Assembly (NCBI GenBank): GCA_003249625.1
Contig: QKII01000307.1
Span: forward strand, 5,515 to 69,514
Length of the DNA: 64,000 nt
Source of the DNA: Propionivibrio sp.
Lineage (GTDB): Bacteria; Pseudomonadota; Gammaproteobacteria; Burkholderiales; Rhodocyclaceae
Reading direction: 5' to 3'
In this document: positions 21,758 to 31,867 of the stretch, in pieces
Position numbering within the stretch: position 1 is the stretch's first letter
How the letters are laid out: the number at the start of each line of letters is the position of its first letter
Program-made: the position numbers and the translations under genes
The notes under the pieces: model-generated
The model's database searches: none
The model's input: the letters and a program-made list of their open reading frames with translations, nothing else
Told to the model about the DNA's origin: nothing

Positions 21758-22567
21758 TCAGTTTTTGCTTGCCTCGTCGATACCGCGACGCAGGTCGGCG
21801 ACAAGCGTCTTGACCCACGCACAGACCTCGTCGGCCGGCGCTTTCTCGATTTCCTCGATGATCCGGCTGCCGACCACGACGGCATCGGCAAAGCGGGCGA
21901 TCGCCCCAGCCGTCTGCGCGTCACGGATGCCGAAGCCGACACCGACGGGCACACCGACCGCCGCGTGAATCTCCGGAATCCGTTTGGCAACGGCTTCAAC
22001 ATCGAGTTGCGCGGAACCGGTCACCCCCTTGAGCGAAACGTAGTAGACGTAGCCGCTGGCCAGTTCGGAGACCATGGCGACGCGCGCTTCGGTCGAGGTC
22101 GGCGCGAGCAGGAAGATCGGATCGAGCGCGTTGGCCTGCATCGCCTTGGCGAAATCGGCACTCTCTTCGGGCGGGTAATCAACGACCAGCACTCCGTCGA
22201 CGCCGGCATCGAACGCCGCCGCCGCGAAGGTATCGACGCCCATCGCCTCGATCGGGTTCGCATAGCCCATCAGCACGACCGGCGTCTCGTTGTCGTCGGC
22301 ACGGAAGTTGGCGACCATTTCCAGCACCTGACGCAGGCTGACGCCTTTGGCCAGCGCGCGTTCGGAGGCGCGCTGGATGGTCGGCCCGTCGGCCATCGGG
22401 TCGGAGAATGGCACGCCCAGTTCGATGATGTCGGCGCCGGCTTCAACCAGCGTGTGCATCAGCGGCACCGTCTGTTCCGGACCGGGATCACCGGCGGTGA
22501 TGAACGGAATAAGCGCCTTGCGCCCTTGCGCCTGCAGGCGCTCGAAAGTAGCTTGAATCTTCGACAT
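21758..22567 (-). CDS. trpA: tryptophan synthase alpha chain
   Basis: 269 residues. The alpha subunit cleaves indole-3-glycerol phosphate to indole, which is channelled to TrpB. The TIM-barrel catalytic acids are visible: Glu in [21 protein letters not shown] and Asp in [10 protein letters not shown]. The phosphate loop [12 protein letters not shown] is present near the C-terminus. It follows trpB by 9 bases. Confidence 0.98.
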   Translation of the reverse strand: MSKIQATFERLQAQGRKALIPFITAGDPGPEQTVPLMHTLVEAGADIIELGVPFSDPMADGPTIQRASERALAKGVSLRQVLEMVANFRADDNETPVVLMGYANPIEAMGVDTFAAAAFDAGVDGVLVVDYPPEESADFAKAMQANALDPIFLLAPTSTEARVAMVSELASGYVYYVSLKGVTGSAQLDVEAVAKRIPEIHAAVGVPVGVGFGIRDAQTAGAIARFADAVVVGSRIIEEIEKAPADEVCAWVKTLVADLRRGIDEASKN

Positions 22568-22576
22568 GGCGCCCTC

Positions 22577-23782
22577 CTAGAATTTGATGCCGGATTTTTC
22601 GGCGACGGTGTGCATGTCCTTGTCGCCACGACCGGAAAGATTGACCAGCAGGATCTTGTCCTTGGCCAGCGTCGGTGCCAGTTTCATCGCGTGGGCGATG
22701 GCGTGGCTCGACTCAAGCGCCGGGATGATGCCTTCGAGCCGGCACAGCGTATGAAACGCCTGCAGCGCCTCCGCATCCGTGATCGTCGCGTACTCGGCGC
22801 GTTTGGTATCCTTCAGCCAGGCGTGCTCGGGGCCGACGCCCGGATAGTCGAGGCCCGCGGAGATCGAATGCGTCTCGATGATCTGGCCGTTGGCGTCCTG
22901 CAGCAAATACGTGCGGTTGCCGTGCAGCACACCAGGGTGTCCGGCGGTCAGCGAGGCCGCGTGACGACCGGTGTCGACACCGTCGCCCGCCGCCTCGACG
23001 CCGATCAGGCGCACCTCGCCGAACGGGATGTAGGGATGGAAGATCCCCATGGCGTTGGAACCACCGCCGACACAGGCGATCACCGCATCCGGCTGGCGGC
23101 CGCAGAGTTCGGGCATCTGCTCGATGCACTCCTTGCCGATCACCGCCTGGAAGTCACGCACCATCATCGGGTACGGGTGCGGACCAGCGACGGTGCCGAT
23201 GATGTAGAAAGTCGAGGAGACGTTGGTCACCCAGTCGCGCATCGCTTCGTTGAGCGCGTCCTTAAGCGTCTTCGAGCCGCTCTCGACCGGCACGACCGTC
23301 GCGCCAAGCAGCTTCATCCGATAGACGTTGGCGGCTTGGCGCTTGACGTCCTCGGAGCCCATGTAAACGACGCATTCCATGCCATAGCGCGCAGCAACGG
23401 TGGCCGAGGCGACACCGTGCTGGCCAGCGCCGGTTTCCGCGATCACGCGCTTCTTGCCCATTCGGCGGGCGAGCATGGCCTGGCCGATGCAGTTATTCAC
23501 CTTGTGCGCACCGGTATGGTTGAGATCCTCGCGCTTCAGGTAGATCTGGGCACCGCCCATTTCGTCAGAAAGACGCTTGGCGTGATAAACCGGGCTGGGC
23601 CGGCCGACATAGTGCTTGAGTTCGTATTCGAACTCGGCGATGAACTCCGGATCGCACTGGGCCGCGGCGTAGGCGTCCTTCAGTTCGGCGAGCGCGGGAA
23701 TAAGAGTCTCGGCAACGAAGATGCCGCCGTACGTGCCGAAGTGGCCACGAGCATCAGGCAGGTCATAGGTATTGGCAGTCAT
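22577..23782 (-). CDS. trpB: tryptophan synthase beta chain
   Basis: 401 residues from ATG 23782, which has AAGGAA at a suitable distance; an upstream in-frame start would add six residues without a site. A PLP enzyme that condenses indole with serine. The PLP lysine is in [10 protein letters not shown] and the phosphate-binding glycine loop is [10 protein letters not shown]. It is first in the local trpB-trpA pair, 148 bases after trpF. Confidence 0.98.
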   Translation of the reverse strand: MTANTYDLPDARGHFGTYGGIFVAETLIPALAELKDAYAAAQCDPEFIAEFEYELKHYVGRPSPVYHAKRLSDEMGGAQIYLKREDLNHTGAHKVNNCIGQAMLARRMGKKRVIAETGAGQHGVASATVAARYGMECVVYMGSEDVKRQAANVYRMKLLGATVVPVESGSKTLKDALNEAMRDWVTNVSSTFYIIGTVAGPHPYPMMVRDFQAVIGKECIEQMPELCGRQPDAVIACVGGGSNAMGIFHPYIPFGEVRLIGVEAAGDGVDTGRHAASLTAGHPGVLHGNRTYLLQDANGQIIETHSISAGLDYPGVGPEHAWLKDTKRAEYATITDAEALQAFHTLCRLEGIIPALESSHAIAHAMKLAPTLAKDKILLVNLSGRGDKDMHTVAEKSGIKF

Positions 23783-23930
23783 GAAAGTTCCTTGAGGCAA
23801 TTGGACAAAAGCAAATGGTGATCAGGCGATCACAGGCCTCAAGTGTGGTCGGCGAGAAATCGTCTCCAGCAGGTACGGGTACGTCCACCACAGGTCTTGC
23901 GCATCGTTTTTCCAGTACCGAAAACTCAGG

Positions 23931-24575
23931 TCAGTTGGTTGCCACTTCATTCGAGTCGTCCGCCGCCCGTATTGCAGCGACAAAGGCACGAATTTTCCTC
24001 AAATCCTTGATGCCCTTTCCCGCCTCGACGCCGGATGAGACGTCGACAGCCGCCGGTCGCACCCGCGCAACGGCCTCACCCACATTCTCCGCATCGAGCC
24101 CGCCAGACAGGATCAGGTGCTTGGGCAAAGTCGGCGGAATCAGGTTCCAGTCGAACACTTTCCCACCCCCGCCATAACCCTCCACAAACGCGTCGACCAA
24201 GATCGCCTGCGCCGATGGAAAGGAGGCTGCATATTGTAGCAAATCGAGGCCGGGCTTCATCCGGGCTGCCTTGACATAGGGGCGGTCAAATTGCTGACAG
24301 TAGGCCTCATCCTCGTCACCGTGGAACTGCAACAGGTGGATCGGTACCGCCGCCAGAACCTCGCGAACAAATTCCGGCGTCGCATTGACGAATAGCCCGA
24401 CCGTCGTGACGAACGGCGGCACCAGGCGTGCCAGACTTGCGGCGCGCTCCACCTCGACAAAGCGCGGACTGGGCGGATAGAACACAAAACCCAGCGCATC
24501 AGCGCCAGCATCGACAGCTGCATGAACATCCTCGGCGCGGGTCAGCCCGCATATCTTGATTCGCGTCCGCAACAC
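23931..24575 (-). CDS. trpF: phosphoribosylanthranilate isomerase
   Basis: 214 residues, a TIM barrel performing the Amadori rearrangement of phosphoribosylanthranilate. The catalytic cysteine is in KICGLTR at the N-terminus and the catalytic aspartate in AILVDAF; LILSGGLDAENV and AVDVSSGVE form the phosphate site. It lies 9 bases after truA and upstream of trpBA, the usual betaproteobacterial order. Confidence 0.97.
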   Translation of the reverse strand: MLRTRIKICGLTRAEDVHAAVDAGADALGFVFYPPSPRFVEVERAASLARLVPPFVTTVGLFVNATPEFVREVLAAVPIHLLQFHGDEDEAYCQQFDRPYVKAARMKPGLDLLQYAASFPSAQAILVDAFVEGYGGGGKVFDWNLIPPTLPKHLILSGGLDAENVGEAVARVRPAAVDVSSGVEAGKGIKDLRKIRAFVAAIRAADDSNEVATN

Positions 24576-24584
24576 AGTCTCTCC

Positions 24585-25376
24585 TCAAAGGATCATTGTA
24601 CCGGGGAGGAAGGGATCAGCAGGAATCGGCAGCCCCCAGCGTTCCTCGTAACGAACCCCGACGAGATACAGTCCGGCCGCCGCAAAGGTCGGCGCCGCCC
24701 GTGTCCGGTCGGCAGCCTCAAGCAGCTCGCCGATCCAGGACGGCGGCTGTTTGCCCTGTCCAACATAGACCAGACTGCCAACCATGTTGCGCACCATGTG
24801 ATGGAGAAACGCGCTCGCTTCAAAATCGAAGACCACCATATCGCCGTGACGTCTGACTTCCGCATGACGTAATAGTTTGATTGGCGTGCGAGCCTGACAA
24901 TCCGCAGCCCGAAATGAGGAGAAATCATGCTCCCCGAGGAGAAGTCGTGCTCCTTCCTGCATTTTCTCTTCGTCAAGCGCGTGGTGATACCACCCTGCGC
25001 GCCCATGCCATACGCCGGAGCGCTGCGCTCGATTGATCAAGAGATATCGATAGCAGCGCCCGTACGCGGCGAATCGCGCGTGAAAATCTTTTTCAACAGG
25101 AGACGCCCAGCGCACCGACACCGTTGGAGGAAGAAAGGTATTGACTCCCCTGACCCAGGCAGACAAAGGGCGAACTGCCGTTGTCTCGAAGTGAACGACT
25201 TGCCCCGTTGCATGAACACCGGCATCCGTGCGCCCTGCACACACAACCGGCACTGGATGCCCGGCAATATGGGCCAATGCAGCTTCCAGTTCGTCCTGAA
25301 CGGTCCCCTTCCCGGGCTGGGTTTGCCAACCACGAAATGCAGCGCCGTCGTACTCGATCCCCAACGCGAATCTCAT
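24585..25376 (-). CDS. truA: tRNA pseudouridine(38-40) synthase
   Basis: 263 residues from ATG 25376 (MRFALGIEYDG, the family's usual start). It converts uridines 38-40 of the anticodon stem to pseudouridine. The catalytic aspartate is in CAGRTDAGVHATGQV, and RCYRYLL and ASAFLHHMVRNMVG are conserved. The start overlaps the stop of the upstream membrane gene by four bases, and trpF follows after 9 bases. Confidence 0.97.
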   Translation of the reverse strand: MRFALGIEYDGAAFRGWQTQPGKGTVQDELEAALAHIAGHPVPVVCAGRTDAGVHATGQVVHFETTAVRPLSAWVRGVNTFLPPTVSVRWASPVEKDFHARFAAYGRCYRYLLINRAQRSGVWHGRAGWYHHALDEEKMQEGARLLLGEHDFSSFRAADCQARTPIKLLRHAEVRRHGDMVVFDFEASAFLHHMVRNMVGSLVYVGQGKQPPSWIGELLEAADRTRAAPTFAAAGLYLVGVRYEERWGLPIPADPFLPGTMIL

Positions 25377-25990
25377 GAATACCCACCAATAAGAGCTACG
25401 GCAATTGCCGCGCAAAGGCATGTGATTATCAGTCCGTCACGCCAACCAAGAGCTTGCTGCTCGATCTCGACCGTTTCGCAGGTACAGACATCGGGCATCG
25501 ACAGGAGAATTTTCCAATCACGAGGACGCGGCAGCGTCTCCACGTAGCGGAGGACGAGCATCAATCTGACCACGCCCCGATCCGCGCTGACCCCCACCCA
25601 CTTAAACGGCCGCAGCAGCGCCCGTGTGGCAGAAAGCATGTCTGCCAAAGGTGTGAATTCGAGGAAAGCGGAAACGGTTATCAACACCAAGAGCATCCGG
25701 CCGAGATGACGGCCTCCTTCACGAATTCCTTCGTAGGTCGGGGCGAACACCCCGTCAGCCCAAAGCGCCTTTCCCGGCACCCCCCAGGAAAAAACGACAA
25801 ACAGTGAAACCAACAGCCAACGTGTCCGCCAGATCAAGCGCCAACCGCGAACCGCCACATGCCTTCCGCATAAAGGCACGATAGAGAACGCCACAGCAAA
25901 CATCGCACCATCAATAAACTGTACGGCAATCAGTGTCGCAACCCAGATCAGCAGACGAGTGGCGGGATGAATCCTTGAAGAAGTCGGCAT
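25373..25990 (-). CDS. CbiQ/ECF T-component-like membrane protein
   Basis: 205 residues from ATG 25990, which has GAGG at a good distance; a longer start at 26023 would lie in the fimV terminator. There are about five hydrophobic segments, beginning RLLIWVATLIAVQFI, with a polar cytoplasmic stretch near RPFKWVGVSADRGVVRLMLVLRY as in energy-coupling factor (CbiQ-type) transmembrane subunits. No ATPase or substrate-binding (S) component is nearby. It overlaps truA by four bases. The family call is from overall pattern and is moderate. Confidence 0.6.
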   Translation of the reverse strand: MPTSSRIHPATRLLIWVATLIAVQFIDGAMFAVAFSIVPLCGRHVAVRGWRLIWRTRWLLVSLFVVFSWGVPGKALWADGVFAPTYEGIREGGRHLGRMLLVLITVSAFLEFTPLADMLSATRALLRPFKWVGVSADRGVVRLMLVLRYVETLPRPRDWKILLSMPDVCTCETVEIEQQALGWRDGLIITCLCAAIAVALIGGYS

Positions 25991-26011
25991 CTGCCTCAAA
26001 CCCGGAATGAA

Positions 26012-26043
26012 CAAAGGCCGCACCCTCTACAGGGCACGGCCTT
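26012..26043 (-). terminator. terminator downstream of fimV
   Basis: AAGGCCG (26014-26020) pairs with CGGCCTT (26037-26043), with an inner CCCT/AGGG stem; on the minus strand it is followed by TTTGTT. It lies about 20 bases after the fimV stop. Confidence 0.75.
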
Positions 26044-26063
26044 CCGTTATACGTCTCTAAGAG

Positions 26064-29000
26064 CTATCCGCCAATCCTGTCCAGCACAGTCTGTGCAGAC
26101 TCACGCTGAGTAGCGTCGCCCTCCTTCAATACTTCCTGCAGAAGCTCCCGCGCCCCCTCAAGGTCGCCCATCTCCTCATATGCTTTTGCAAGATCAAGCT
26201 TGGTCGCGACCTCTTCGTTGCCCCCTATTTCCACTTCAGGCGCAAGATCCGCGCCCGTATCAAGGGAGGGCGCAATCAAGGTTTCTTCCGCATCCAGATC
26301 AAGGAAGTCGGGATTAACCATTGTCTGGGACTGCATCCCGGGCACGATAAGCGTTTCGGACTGCTCAAGCGAGAAATCCGGGTTAACGGCCGTAGAGAGG
26401 TGAGCGTCTTCTGCCAATTCCGCCTGCTCATGTGAAGAGACATCTTTGTTATCAGCGTCAACCTCAGCAGACGGCATTTCAAGCTCTGACGACTGGAGAT
26501 CGAGATCAATCTCCGAAAGATCGAACGCGGAATGCTCCGGCTCTGCGCGACCGAGGAATGTCGACTCCGTCAGATTGACATCGAACTCCACATCATCGGC
26601 GCTTCCTTCACTCGCTGAGGTTGATTCTTCCGTTGTGTCTTGCGGTTGCACCGGGGGAGCAAAATCAAGGTCAGGCAACCCTTGATTCTCCAACCCTTCA
26701 TCCTCATTGCCCAAGATATCGACGGGCGGCACGATCTGAGTCCCGATATCGAAGTCCAGGTCAGGCTCAGTCACTGTAGCCGTTTCATGCGCTCCGCCCT
26801 CGATCTCCGACGAGGCAATTTCAGGTAGCGCAAACTCGGGCACGGGGGGTTCGGCAGGAAGTTCGGGCGAAGCATTCCCTAAATCGAAATCAAGGGCACC
26901 GAAAGTATCCGACGCCTCCTCAACGGGAACCTCACGCTCTATCTGCTTGCTTTCATCCTCGCCAAGATCGAAATCAAGCTCGTTCGCGTCGGCCGATTCG
27001 ACTGCCGTGGAAACTTCAGGCTCCGGAGCGATCTTTTCAATCGACTCTGCCTCCTTCGCCAATTGGGACAGCTCCCCTGGCATGGTCTGTGTGTCCTTCA
27101 CACTCTCGGACACGGCGCCGGCCAGCGCTCCCACTGCGGCGATCGCCCCTAACTCGGATGGAACCGGTTCTCCCCGAAACATCGGATTGGCCGGGTCAAG
27201 CTGACGTCCCATCGACACCGCTTTATCCCACTCGGGACCTACACCGTTTGTTTCTCCATACAATTCGGTCGCCAATGTCTCAAAGCGAGCCAGATCCTTG
27301 CGCCCCGAATAAATCTCTAGCAATTTCAGATAAACCGCCAGCCGCTTCGGATCTTTCTGCTTGGCCTCCAGCAGAATCTCCTCTGCTTGTGCATCGCGAC
27401 CGTAAGCCATGTAAACATCGGCCTCGGCCACGGGATCGACCTCATCGGTATCGATGCTTCCCGGCCCAGCCTGACTGAAGTCAGTTTGCGCCGGCGTTTG
27501 CGACGCAGTATCGACGCTTTGCCCACCCGTGGTCCTGAAAACGGAATTCGCACTCAAACTCGCCGTCGTTGGTGGTGTCAACGTGGAACTGAGATCCATT
27601 TCTGAATCTTTTTTCGACGCTCGCTTCTTTCGTGCAAAGAACAACGCAGCCAAAAGCGCCAAAACACCGCCCCCTCCAGCGAGGGTGATCGGGTCGGCAA
27701 GCAATGACTCAAAGAAACCCGGCTCTTCCGGTGGTGGCGGCGGAGTCGCCGCTTTAGGTTTCGCAACGGGCTTCTGGGCGGCCACCGGTTTGGGCGGCTC
27801 GGCCGGCGCAACTGGCGAAACTGAAGTCTCCTGTTTAGCGCCTTGCGACTCACTCTTTGGCGCTTGGGCATCTGCGGCCCCAGCAACCGGAGACGCCGGC
27901 TGCGCCGGCGATACAACCGGCGCACTCCCCGCCGATTGAGCGGTAGTTTGCCCGCCTTTTTCGGGAGAAGAAGACGCCTGCTTCTGCAAGTCGGCAAGGC
28001 TTTGATTCTTGAGTTCAAGAAGCTTCTGCAAGTCGGCAACATTCTTTTCCAGAGCCGCAACCCGCTCATTCGCTTCCTGAATCGCCTTGTCCTTGGCAAT
28101 CAGTTCCTCTTCAGCCGCTTTCCCGGCGGCCCCGGCCATACCGGATTTTGATCCAGCCCTGGAAACCTTGAGTTGATCCTTGGAAGCAGCCAACGCTTCC
28201 TTGTCCTCGACCTTGGCGGTAATTTTCCCGCCAACTTCCTGCCGGGCCGAATCGCTTTCCGCTGGTGCGGCGGCAGAAATACCGGCCAGTTTGCTCCGAT
28301 AGGCATTCCAGTTCGAGGACTGGGCGACAACGACCTTCCTCGCTTCCGCAGGCGCCAATGATTCAACAACCGACTTTTCCGGGACCGACAGGATCTTCCC
28401 TGCCTTGAGACGATTCATGTTGTTCCCGTCAAACGCATCGGGATTGTTGCGAAAGAGGGCAACCAGCATCTGATCGAGCGTCACGCCCTGAGGCTTTAGC
28501 TCGGAAGCAATCCGATGCAGCGTCTCGCCATTACGAACCTCGTGATTCCCCGCAAGCGCCCGCTGCTCTCCAGATTTCTGTGCAGATCCCGAAGTAGTGC
28601 CAATCTGTGCAACAGCGCGTGCGCGCACATCGCTATCGATCCGTGAGGCTTTCGACGACTGTGAAGAGGTGCGCTTTGACGGCGCAGCAACAGAGGGTGC
28701 CGAAACGTGAACGGCAGCTGATTTCACCTTGTACTCGGGGGGGTCGAGCAAAAATGAATACTCACGAACCAGACGTCCTGACGACCAGTTCAACTCCATC
28801 AACATATCCACGAACGGGTCGTTGATTGGCCGATCTGAACCAAGCTTGATGACGGTCTTTCCGCTTGGCCGCTTTTCAAGTTTGAAATTAATCCCCAACA
28901 AAGTCGTGGCGTAATCCAGACCTGCCTGCTTGAACGACTCCTCAGGAGCCAACCCTGCCTTCATGTCGGCCAGTTCTTCCCGCGTCGCCGAAACCTCGAT

Positions 29001-29165
29001 CTCCGCGCGCAACGGCTGGCCGAGTGCAGAAAACACAACCAGTCTGCCAAGACCCGCTGCATTCACGCTTGACGGAATGGAAGCTAGCGCCAAGCATGAG
29101 GCTACCGCGAACGCTGAGGCGCTTAAACGGAAGGAACGGATACTCTGATATGTTTTATTTGGCAC
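26064..29165 (-). CDS. fimV: FimV/HubP-family polar peptidoglycan-binding protein
   Basis: 1033 residues. A signal peptide (about 1-36) precedes the conserved periplasmic head (LGRLVVFSALGQPLRAEIEV). A LysM-type peptidoglycan-binding domain follows (about 205-270, NGETLHRIASELKPQGVTL). A coiled coil (about 350-395), a Pro/Ala linker and one membrane segment (about 497-515, GGGVLALLAALFFARKKR) come next. The cytoplasmic part is long and acidic, with repeated (E/A)xDFDLG motifs, and ends in the TPR-like FimV C-terminal domain (KLDLAKAYEEMGDLEGARELLQE). FimV/HubP proteins organise the cell pole, type IV pili and c-di-GMP/cAMP signalling. Position upstream of truA is typical. Confidence 0.93.
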   Translation of the reverse strand: MPNKTYQSIRSFRLSASAFAVASCLALASIPSSVNAAGLGRLVVFSALGQPLRAEIEVSATREELADMKAGLAPEESFKQAGLDYATTLLGINFKLEKRPSGKTVIKLGSDRPINDPFVDMLMELNWSSGRLVREYSFLLDPPEYKVKSAAVHVSAPSVAAPSKRTSSQSSKASRIDSDVRARAVAQIGTTSGSAQKSGEQRALAGNHEVRNGETLHRIASELKPQGVTLDQMLVALFRNNPDAFDGNNMNRLKAGKILSVPEKSVVESLAPAEARKVVVAQSSNWNAYRSKLAGISAAAPAESDSARQEVGGKITAKVEDKEALAASKDQLKVSRAGSKSGMAGAAGKAAEEELIAKDKAIQEANERVAALEKNVADLQKLLELKNQSLADLQKQASSSPEKGGQTTAQSAGSAPVVSPAQPASPVAGAADAQAPKSESQGAKQETSVSPVAPAEPPKPVAAQKPVAKPKAATPPPPPEEPGFFESLLADPITLAGGGGVLALLAALFFARKKRASKKDSEMDLSSTLTPPTTASLSANSVFRTTGGQSVDTASQTPAQTDFSQAGPGSIDTDEVDPVAEADVYMAYGRDAQAEEILLEAKQKDPKRLAVYLKLLEIYSGRKDLARFETLATELYGETNGVGPEWDKAVSMGRQLDPANPMFRGEPVPSELGAIAAVGALAGAVSESVKDTQTMPGELSQLAKEAESIEKIAPEPEVSTAVESADANELDFDLGEDESKQIEREVPVEEASDTFGALDFDLGNASPELPAEPPVPEFALPEIASSEIEGGAHETATVTEPDLDFDIGTQIVPPVDILGNEDEGLENQGLPDLDFAPPVQPQDTTEESTSASEGSADDVEFDVNLTESTFLGRAEPEHSAFDLSEIDLDLQSSELEMPSAEVDADNKDVSSHEQAELAEDAHLSTAVNPDFSLEQSETLIVPGMQSQTMVNPDFLDLDAEETLIAPSLDTGADLAPEVEIGGNEEVATKLDLAKAYEEMGDLEGARELLQEVLKEGDATQRESAQTVLDRIGG

Positions 29166-29263
29166 GGCGCGACCCTGAGCGTCAAAATCGGAAATATTAA
29201 AATAACATCATGAAGTTACGCATGCAAGCTAAACTTGCACGTGACATTCGAATGCAAAAATGG

Positions 29264-29294
29264 CAAAAAAAAACCGGAACATTCGCTCCGGTTT
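29264..29294 (-). terminator. terminator downstream of asd
   Basis: AAACCGGA (29271-29278) pairs with TCCGGTTT (29287-29294) over an 8-base loop, followed by a long T-run on the minus strand (and T residues on the plus strand). It lies 22 bases after the asd stop and before fimV. Confidence 0.9.
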
Positions 29295-29315
29295 TTTTCG
29301 AAAATACCCCTGAAA

Positions 29316-30443
29316 TCAATCAAGCAGGATACGCAGCATCCGACGGAGTGGTTCAGCGGCCCCCCACAGCAATTGGTCACCCACCGTAAACGCGCCGAGA
29401 TACTCTGGCCCCATGGCCAGTTTGTGCAAGCGGCCTACGGGAACCGTCAGGGTTCCTGTAACGGCAGCAGGGGTCAGTTCGCGTTCGCTGATCTCACGCT
29501 CATTCGGAACAACCTTCGCCCACTGGTTGCCGTTGGCGATGATTTCGGACACTTCGTCTATCGGCACATCCTTACGCAGTTTGATGGTCAGGCCCTGCGA
29601 ATGACAGCGCATCGCACCGATCCGTACACAAAGACCGTCGACCGGGATGCTACCCGGCGAACGGAACGGCGGACGACCGAGGATCTTGTTGCATTCTGCA
29701 CCGCCCTTCCACTCCTCCTTCGACTGACCGCCCTCGACGGGAACGTCGATCCACGGAATCAGGCTACCCGCCAGCGCAGTGTTGCGGAAGTTCTTGGTGG
29801 GGAAGCTCGCAGAGCGCATCGTTTCAGCAACCTTGCGATCGATATCGAGGATTGCCGATGCGGGATCCGCCAATTCAGCCTTGACCGCGTCATGCAACGC
29901 GCCCATCTGGCACAACAGTTCACGCATGTTCTGCGCACCGGCACCCGACGCCGCCTGGTAGGTCATGGCTGAAACCCACTCGACGAGATCGTTCTGGAAC
30001 AGGCCGCCGAGCCCCATCAGCATCAACGAGACGGTGCAGTTGCCGCCGATCCAGTTCTTGCCGCCCTTGACCAGCGCATCCTTGATCACGTTCAGATTGA
30101 CCGGATCGAGAACGATCACCGCATCCTTGTCCATGCGCAGCGACGAGGCTGCGTCAATCCAGTGACCGTTCCAGCCGGTCGCACGCAGCTTGGGGAAAAT
30201 TTCCTTCGTGTAGTCGCCCCCTTGGCAGGTCACGACGATATCCATCTGCTTGAGCGCGTCGACCGACATCGCATCGAGCAGAAGGCCGCCTTCCTTGCCA
30301 CCAAGAGCCGGTGCCTTGCCGCCAACGGACGAAGTGGAGAAATAGACCGGTTCAATGAAGGCGAAGTCGCCCTCTTCGACCATACGCTGCATCAGCACGG
30401 AACCGACCATTCCGCGCCAACCTACAAGACCAACCTTTTTCAT
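29316..30443 (-). CDS. asd: aspartate-semialdehyde dehydrogenase
   Basis: 375 residues. It reduces aspartyl phosphate to aspartate semialdehyde, the branch point to Lys, Thr, Met and diaminopimelate. NADP-binding start [14 protein letters not shown]; the catalytic cysteine is in [15 protein letters not shown] and the catalytic histidine in MRCHSQG. A GAGGTAAC ribosome-binding site precedes the start. It follows leuB by 39 bases. Confidence 0.97.
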   Translation of the reverse strand: MKKVGLVGWRGMVGSVLMQRMVEEGDFAFIEPVYFSTSSVGGKAPALGGKEGGLLLDAMSVDALKQMDIVVTCQGGDYTKEIFPKLRATGWNGHWIDAASSLRMDKDAVIVLDPVNLNVIKDALVKGGKNWIGGNCTVSLMLMGLGGLFQNDLVEWVSAMTYQAASGAGAQNMRELLCQMGALHDAVKAELADPASAILDIDRKVAETMRSASFPTKNFRNTALAGSLIPWIDVPVEGGQSKEEWKGGAECNKILGRPPFRSPGSIPVDGLCVRIGAMRCHSQGLTIKLRKDVPIDEVSEIIANGNQWAKVVPNEREISERELTPAAVTGTLTVPVGRLHKLAMGPEYLGAFTVGDQLLWGAAEPLRRMLRILLD

Positions 30444-30482
30444 TGCAGTTACCTCAAACTAAAAAAGAAATCTGTACTGACC

Positions 30483-31547
30483 TCAAAGTGCGGCCAAGAC
30501 GGCATCGCCCATTTCACGGGTGCCAACCTTCCGTGTTCCCGGTTCGTAAATATCACCGGTGCGGAAGCCCTGGGCAAGAACAGTCTTAACTGCGGTCTCG
30601 ATACGCTGGGCTGCCTCTTCCTGGGAGAAGGTGTAACGGAGCATCATCGCGACGGAAAGAATCGTCGCCAACGGATTAGCCATGTCCTTGCCGGCAATAT
30701 CCGGCGCCGATCCGTGACATGGCTCGTAAAGTCCCTTTCCAGTCTCGTTCAGCGAGGCGGACGGCAGCATGCCGATCGAACCGGTGAGCATCGAGGCCTC
30801 GTCCGACAGGATGTCACCGAAAATATTGCCGGTCACCATCACGTCAAATTGCTTCGGCGCACGCACGAGTTGCATGGCGGCATTGTCAACAAGCATATGG
30901 CTTAGCTCGACGTCCGGATACTCGGGCGCCAGTTCGTTCATTACGTCACGCCAGAGTTGCGTGGTTTCAAGGACGTTCATCTTGTCCACCGAACAGACCT
31001 TTCGGTTGCGCTTGCGCGCTGCTTCGAACGCCATCCGGCCGATGCGGCGAATCTCGTTCTCGCTGTAAATCATCGTATTGAAACCGACACGCTGTTGCAC
31101 GCCGTCGACTTCACGCGTTTCGATGCCGCGCGGCTGGCCAAAATAGATGTCGCCCGTGAGTTCGCGCAGGATCAGGATATCCAGACCGGAGACGACTTCC
31201 GGCTTCAGGGTCGAGGCATTCGCCAGTTCCGGGTAGAGCACGGCCGGACGCAGGTTGGCGAACAGGCCGAGAAGCTTGCGAATCCCTAGCAAGCCGCGCT
31301 CCGGACGCTGTTCACGGCCGAGCACATCCCATTTGGGGCCACCGACAGCGCCGAGCAGAACGGCATCAGCCGCCAGCGCCAGCTTCTGGGTCGCTTCGGG
31401 GAACGGGTTTCCTGTTGCATCGACCGCGCATCCGCCCAGCAGGGCTTCTTCCATCTCAAACTTCAGGCCAAGTGCTTTCAGAACGCGAACCGCCTGTGCG
31501 GTAATTTCGGGACCGATCCCGTCTCCTGGCAAAACGCAAATCTTCAC
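30483..31547 (-). CDS. leuB: 3-isopropylmalate dehydrogenase
   Basis: 354 residues from a GTG start at 31547 ([15 protein letters not shown]); the GTG has AAGGA seven bases upstream, better than an in-frame TTG five codons earlier. It oxidatively decarboxylates 3-isopropylmalate in leucine synthesis. The substrate motif [13 protein letters not shown], the metal aspartates in [19 protein letters not shown] and the NAD loop [15 protein letters not shown] are intact. leuC and leuD, which usually precede it, are not present upstream here. Confidence 0.97.
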   Translation of the reverse strand: MKICVLPGDGIGPEITAQAVRVLKALGLKFEMEEALLGGCAVDATGNPFPEATQKLALAADAVLLGAVGGPKWDVLGREQRPERGLLGIRKLLGLFANLRPAVLYPELANASTLKPEVVSGLDILILRELTGDIYFGQPRGIETREVDGVQQRVGFNTMIYSENEIRRIGRMAFEAARKRNRKVCSVDKMNVLETTQLWRDVMNELAPEYPDVELSHMLVDNAAMQLVRAPKQFDVMVTGNIFGDILSDEASMLTGSIGMLPSASLNETGKGLYEPCHGSAPDIAGKDMANPLATILSVAMMLRYTFSQEEAAQRIETAVKTVLAQGFRTGDIYEPGTRKVGTREMGDAVLAAL

Positions 31548-31605
31548 GTTACATTCCTTCAAACATTAAAAAATCCTTCACTCCCGCCACACGCACCGAA
31601 AAGCG

Positions 31606-31737
31606 CTATCTCGTCGCAGCCCTTTCGATGGCCTGGCCACCTCGCTCAATATCCTTCCCGATCCCTTGCATGGTATTGCATGCCGTCGAGAAAAACGCGG
31701 ACGTGGCAATCAGCACGGCAACAACAATTTTCTTCAT
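31606..31737 (-). CDS. entericidin A/B family lipoprotein
   Basis: 43 residues: KK start, a short hydrophobic signal (IVVAVLIATSAFFS), a lipobox-like STAC, then NTMQGIGKDIERGGQAIERAA, the typical entericidin amphipathic helix. An AGGAG ribosome-binding site lies at 31744-31748. Entericidins are small envelope lipoproteins linked to stress or toxin-antidote behaviour in E. coli. In many betaproteobacteria such a gene sits between leuC and leuD; here it is next to leuB with leuCD missing. Confidence 0.85.
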   Translation of the reverse strand: MKKIVVAVLIATSAFFSTACNTMQGIGKDIERGGQAIERAATR

Positions 31738-31867
31738 CGTTCATCTCCTCAAACGTAACGACGCAGCAGCCTGTCTGGCGGCACCGAACGGAGCCATCGG
31801 GCCGGTGATTATCGCATGGGACAAGGCGACTGTCAGCCGGCACAAGGTCATGAAATAAAACGGGAAG

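Noticed and set aside
21965..23821. Open frame of 618 codons on the plus strand opposite trpA and trpB
   Set aside because: Spans two well-supported genes on the other strand; composition typical of a shadow frame.
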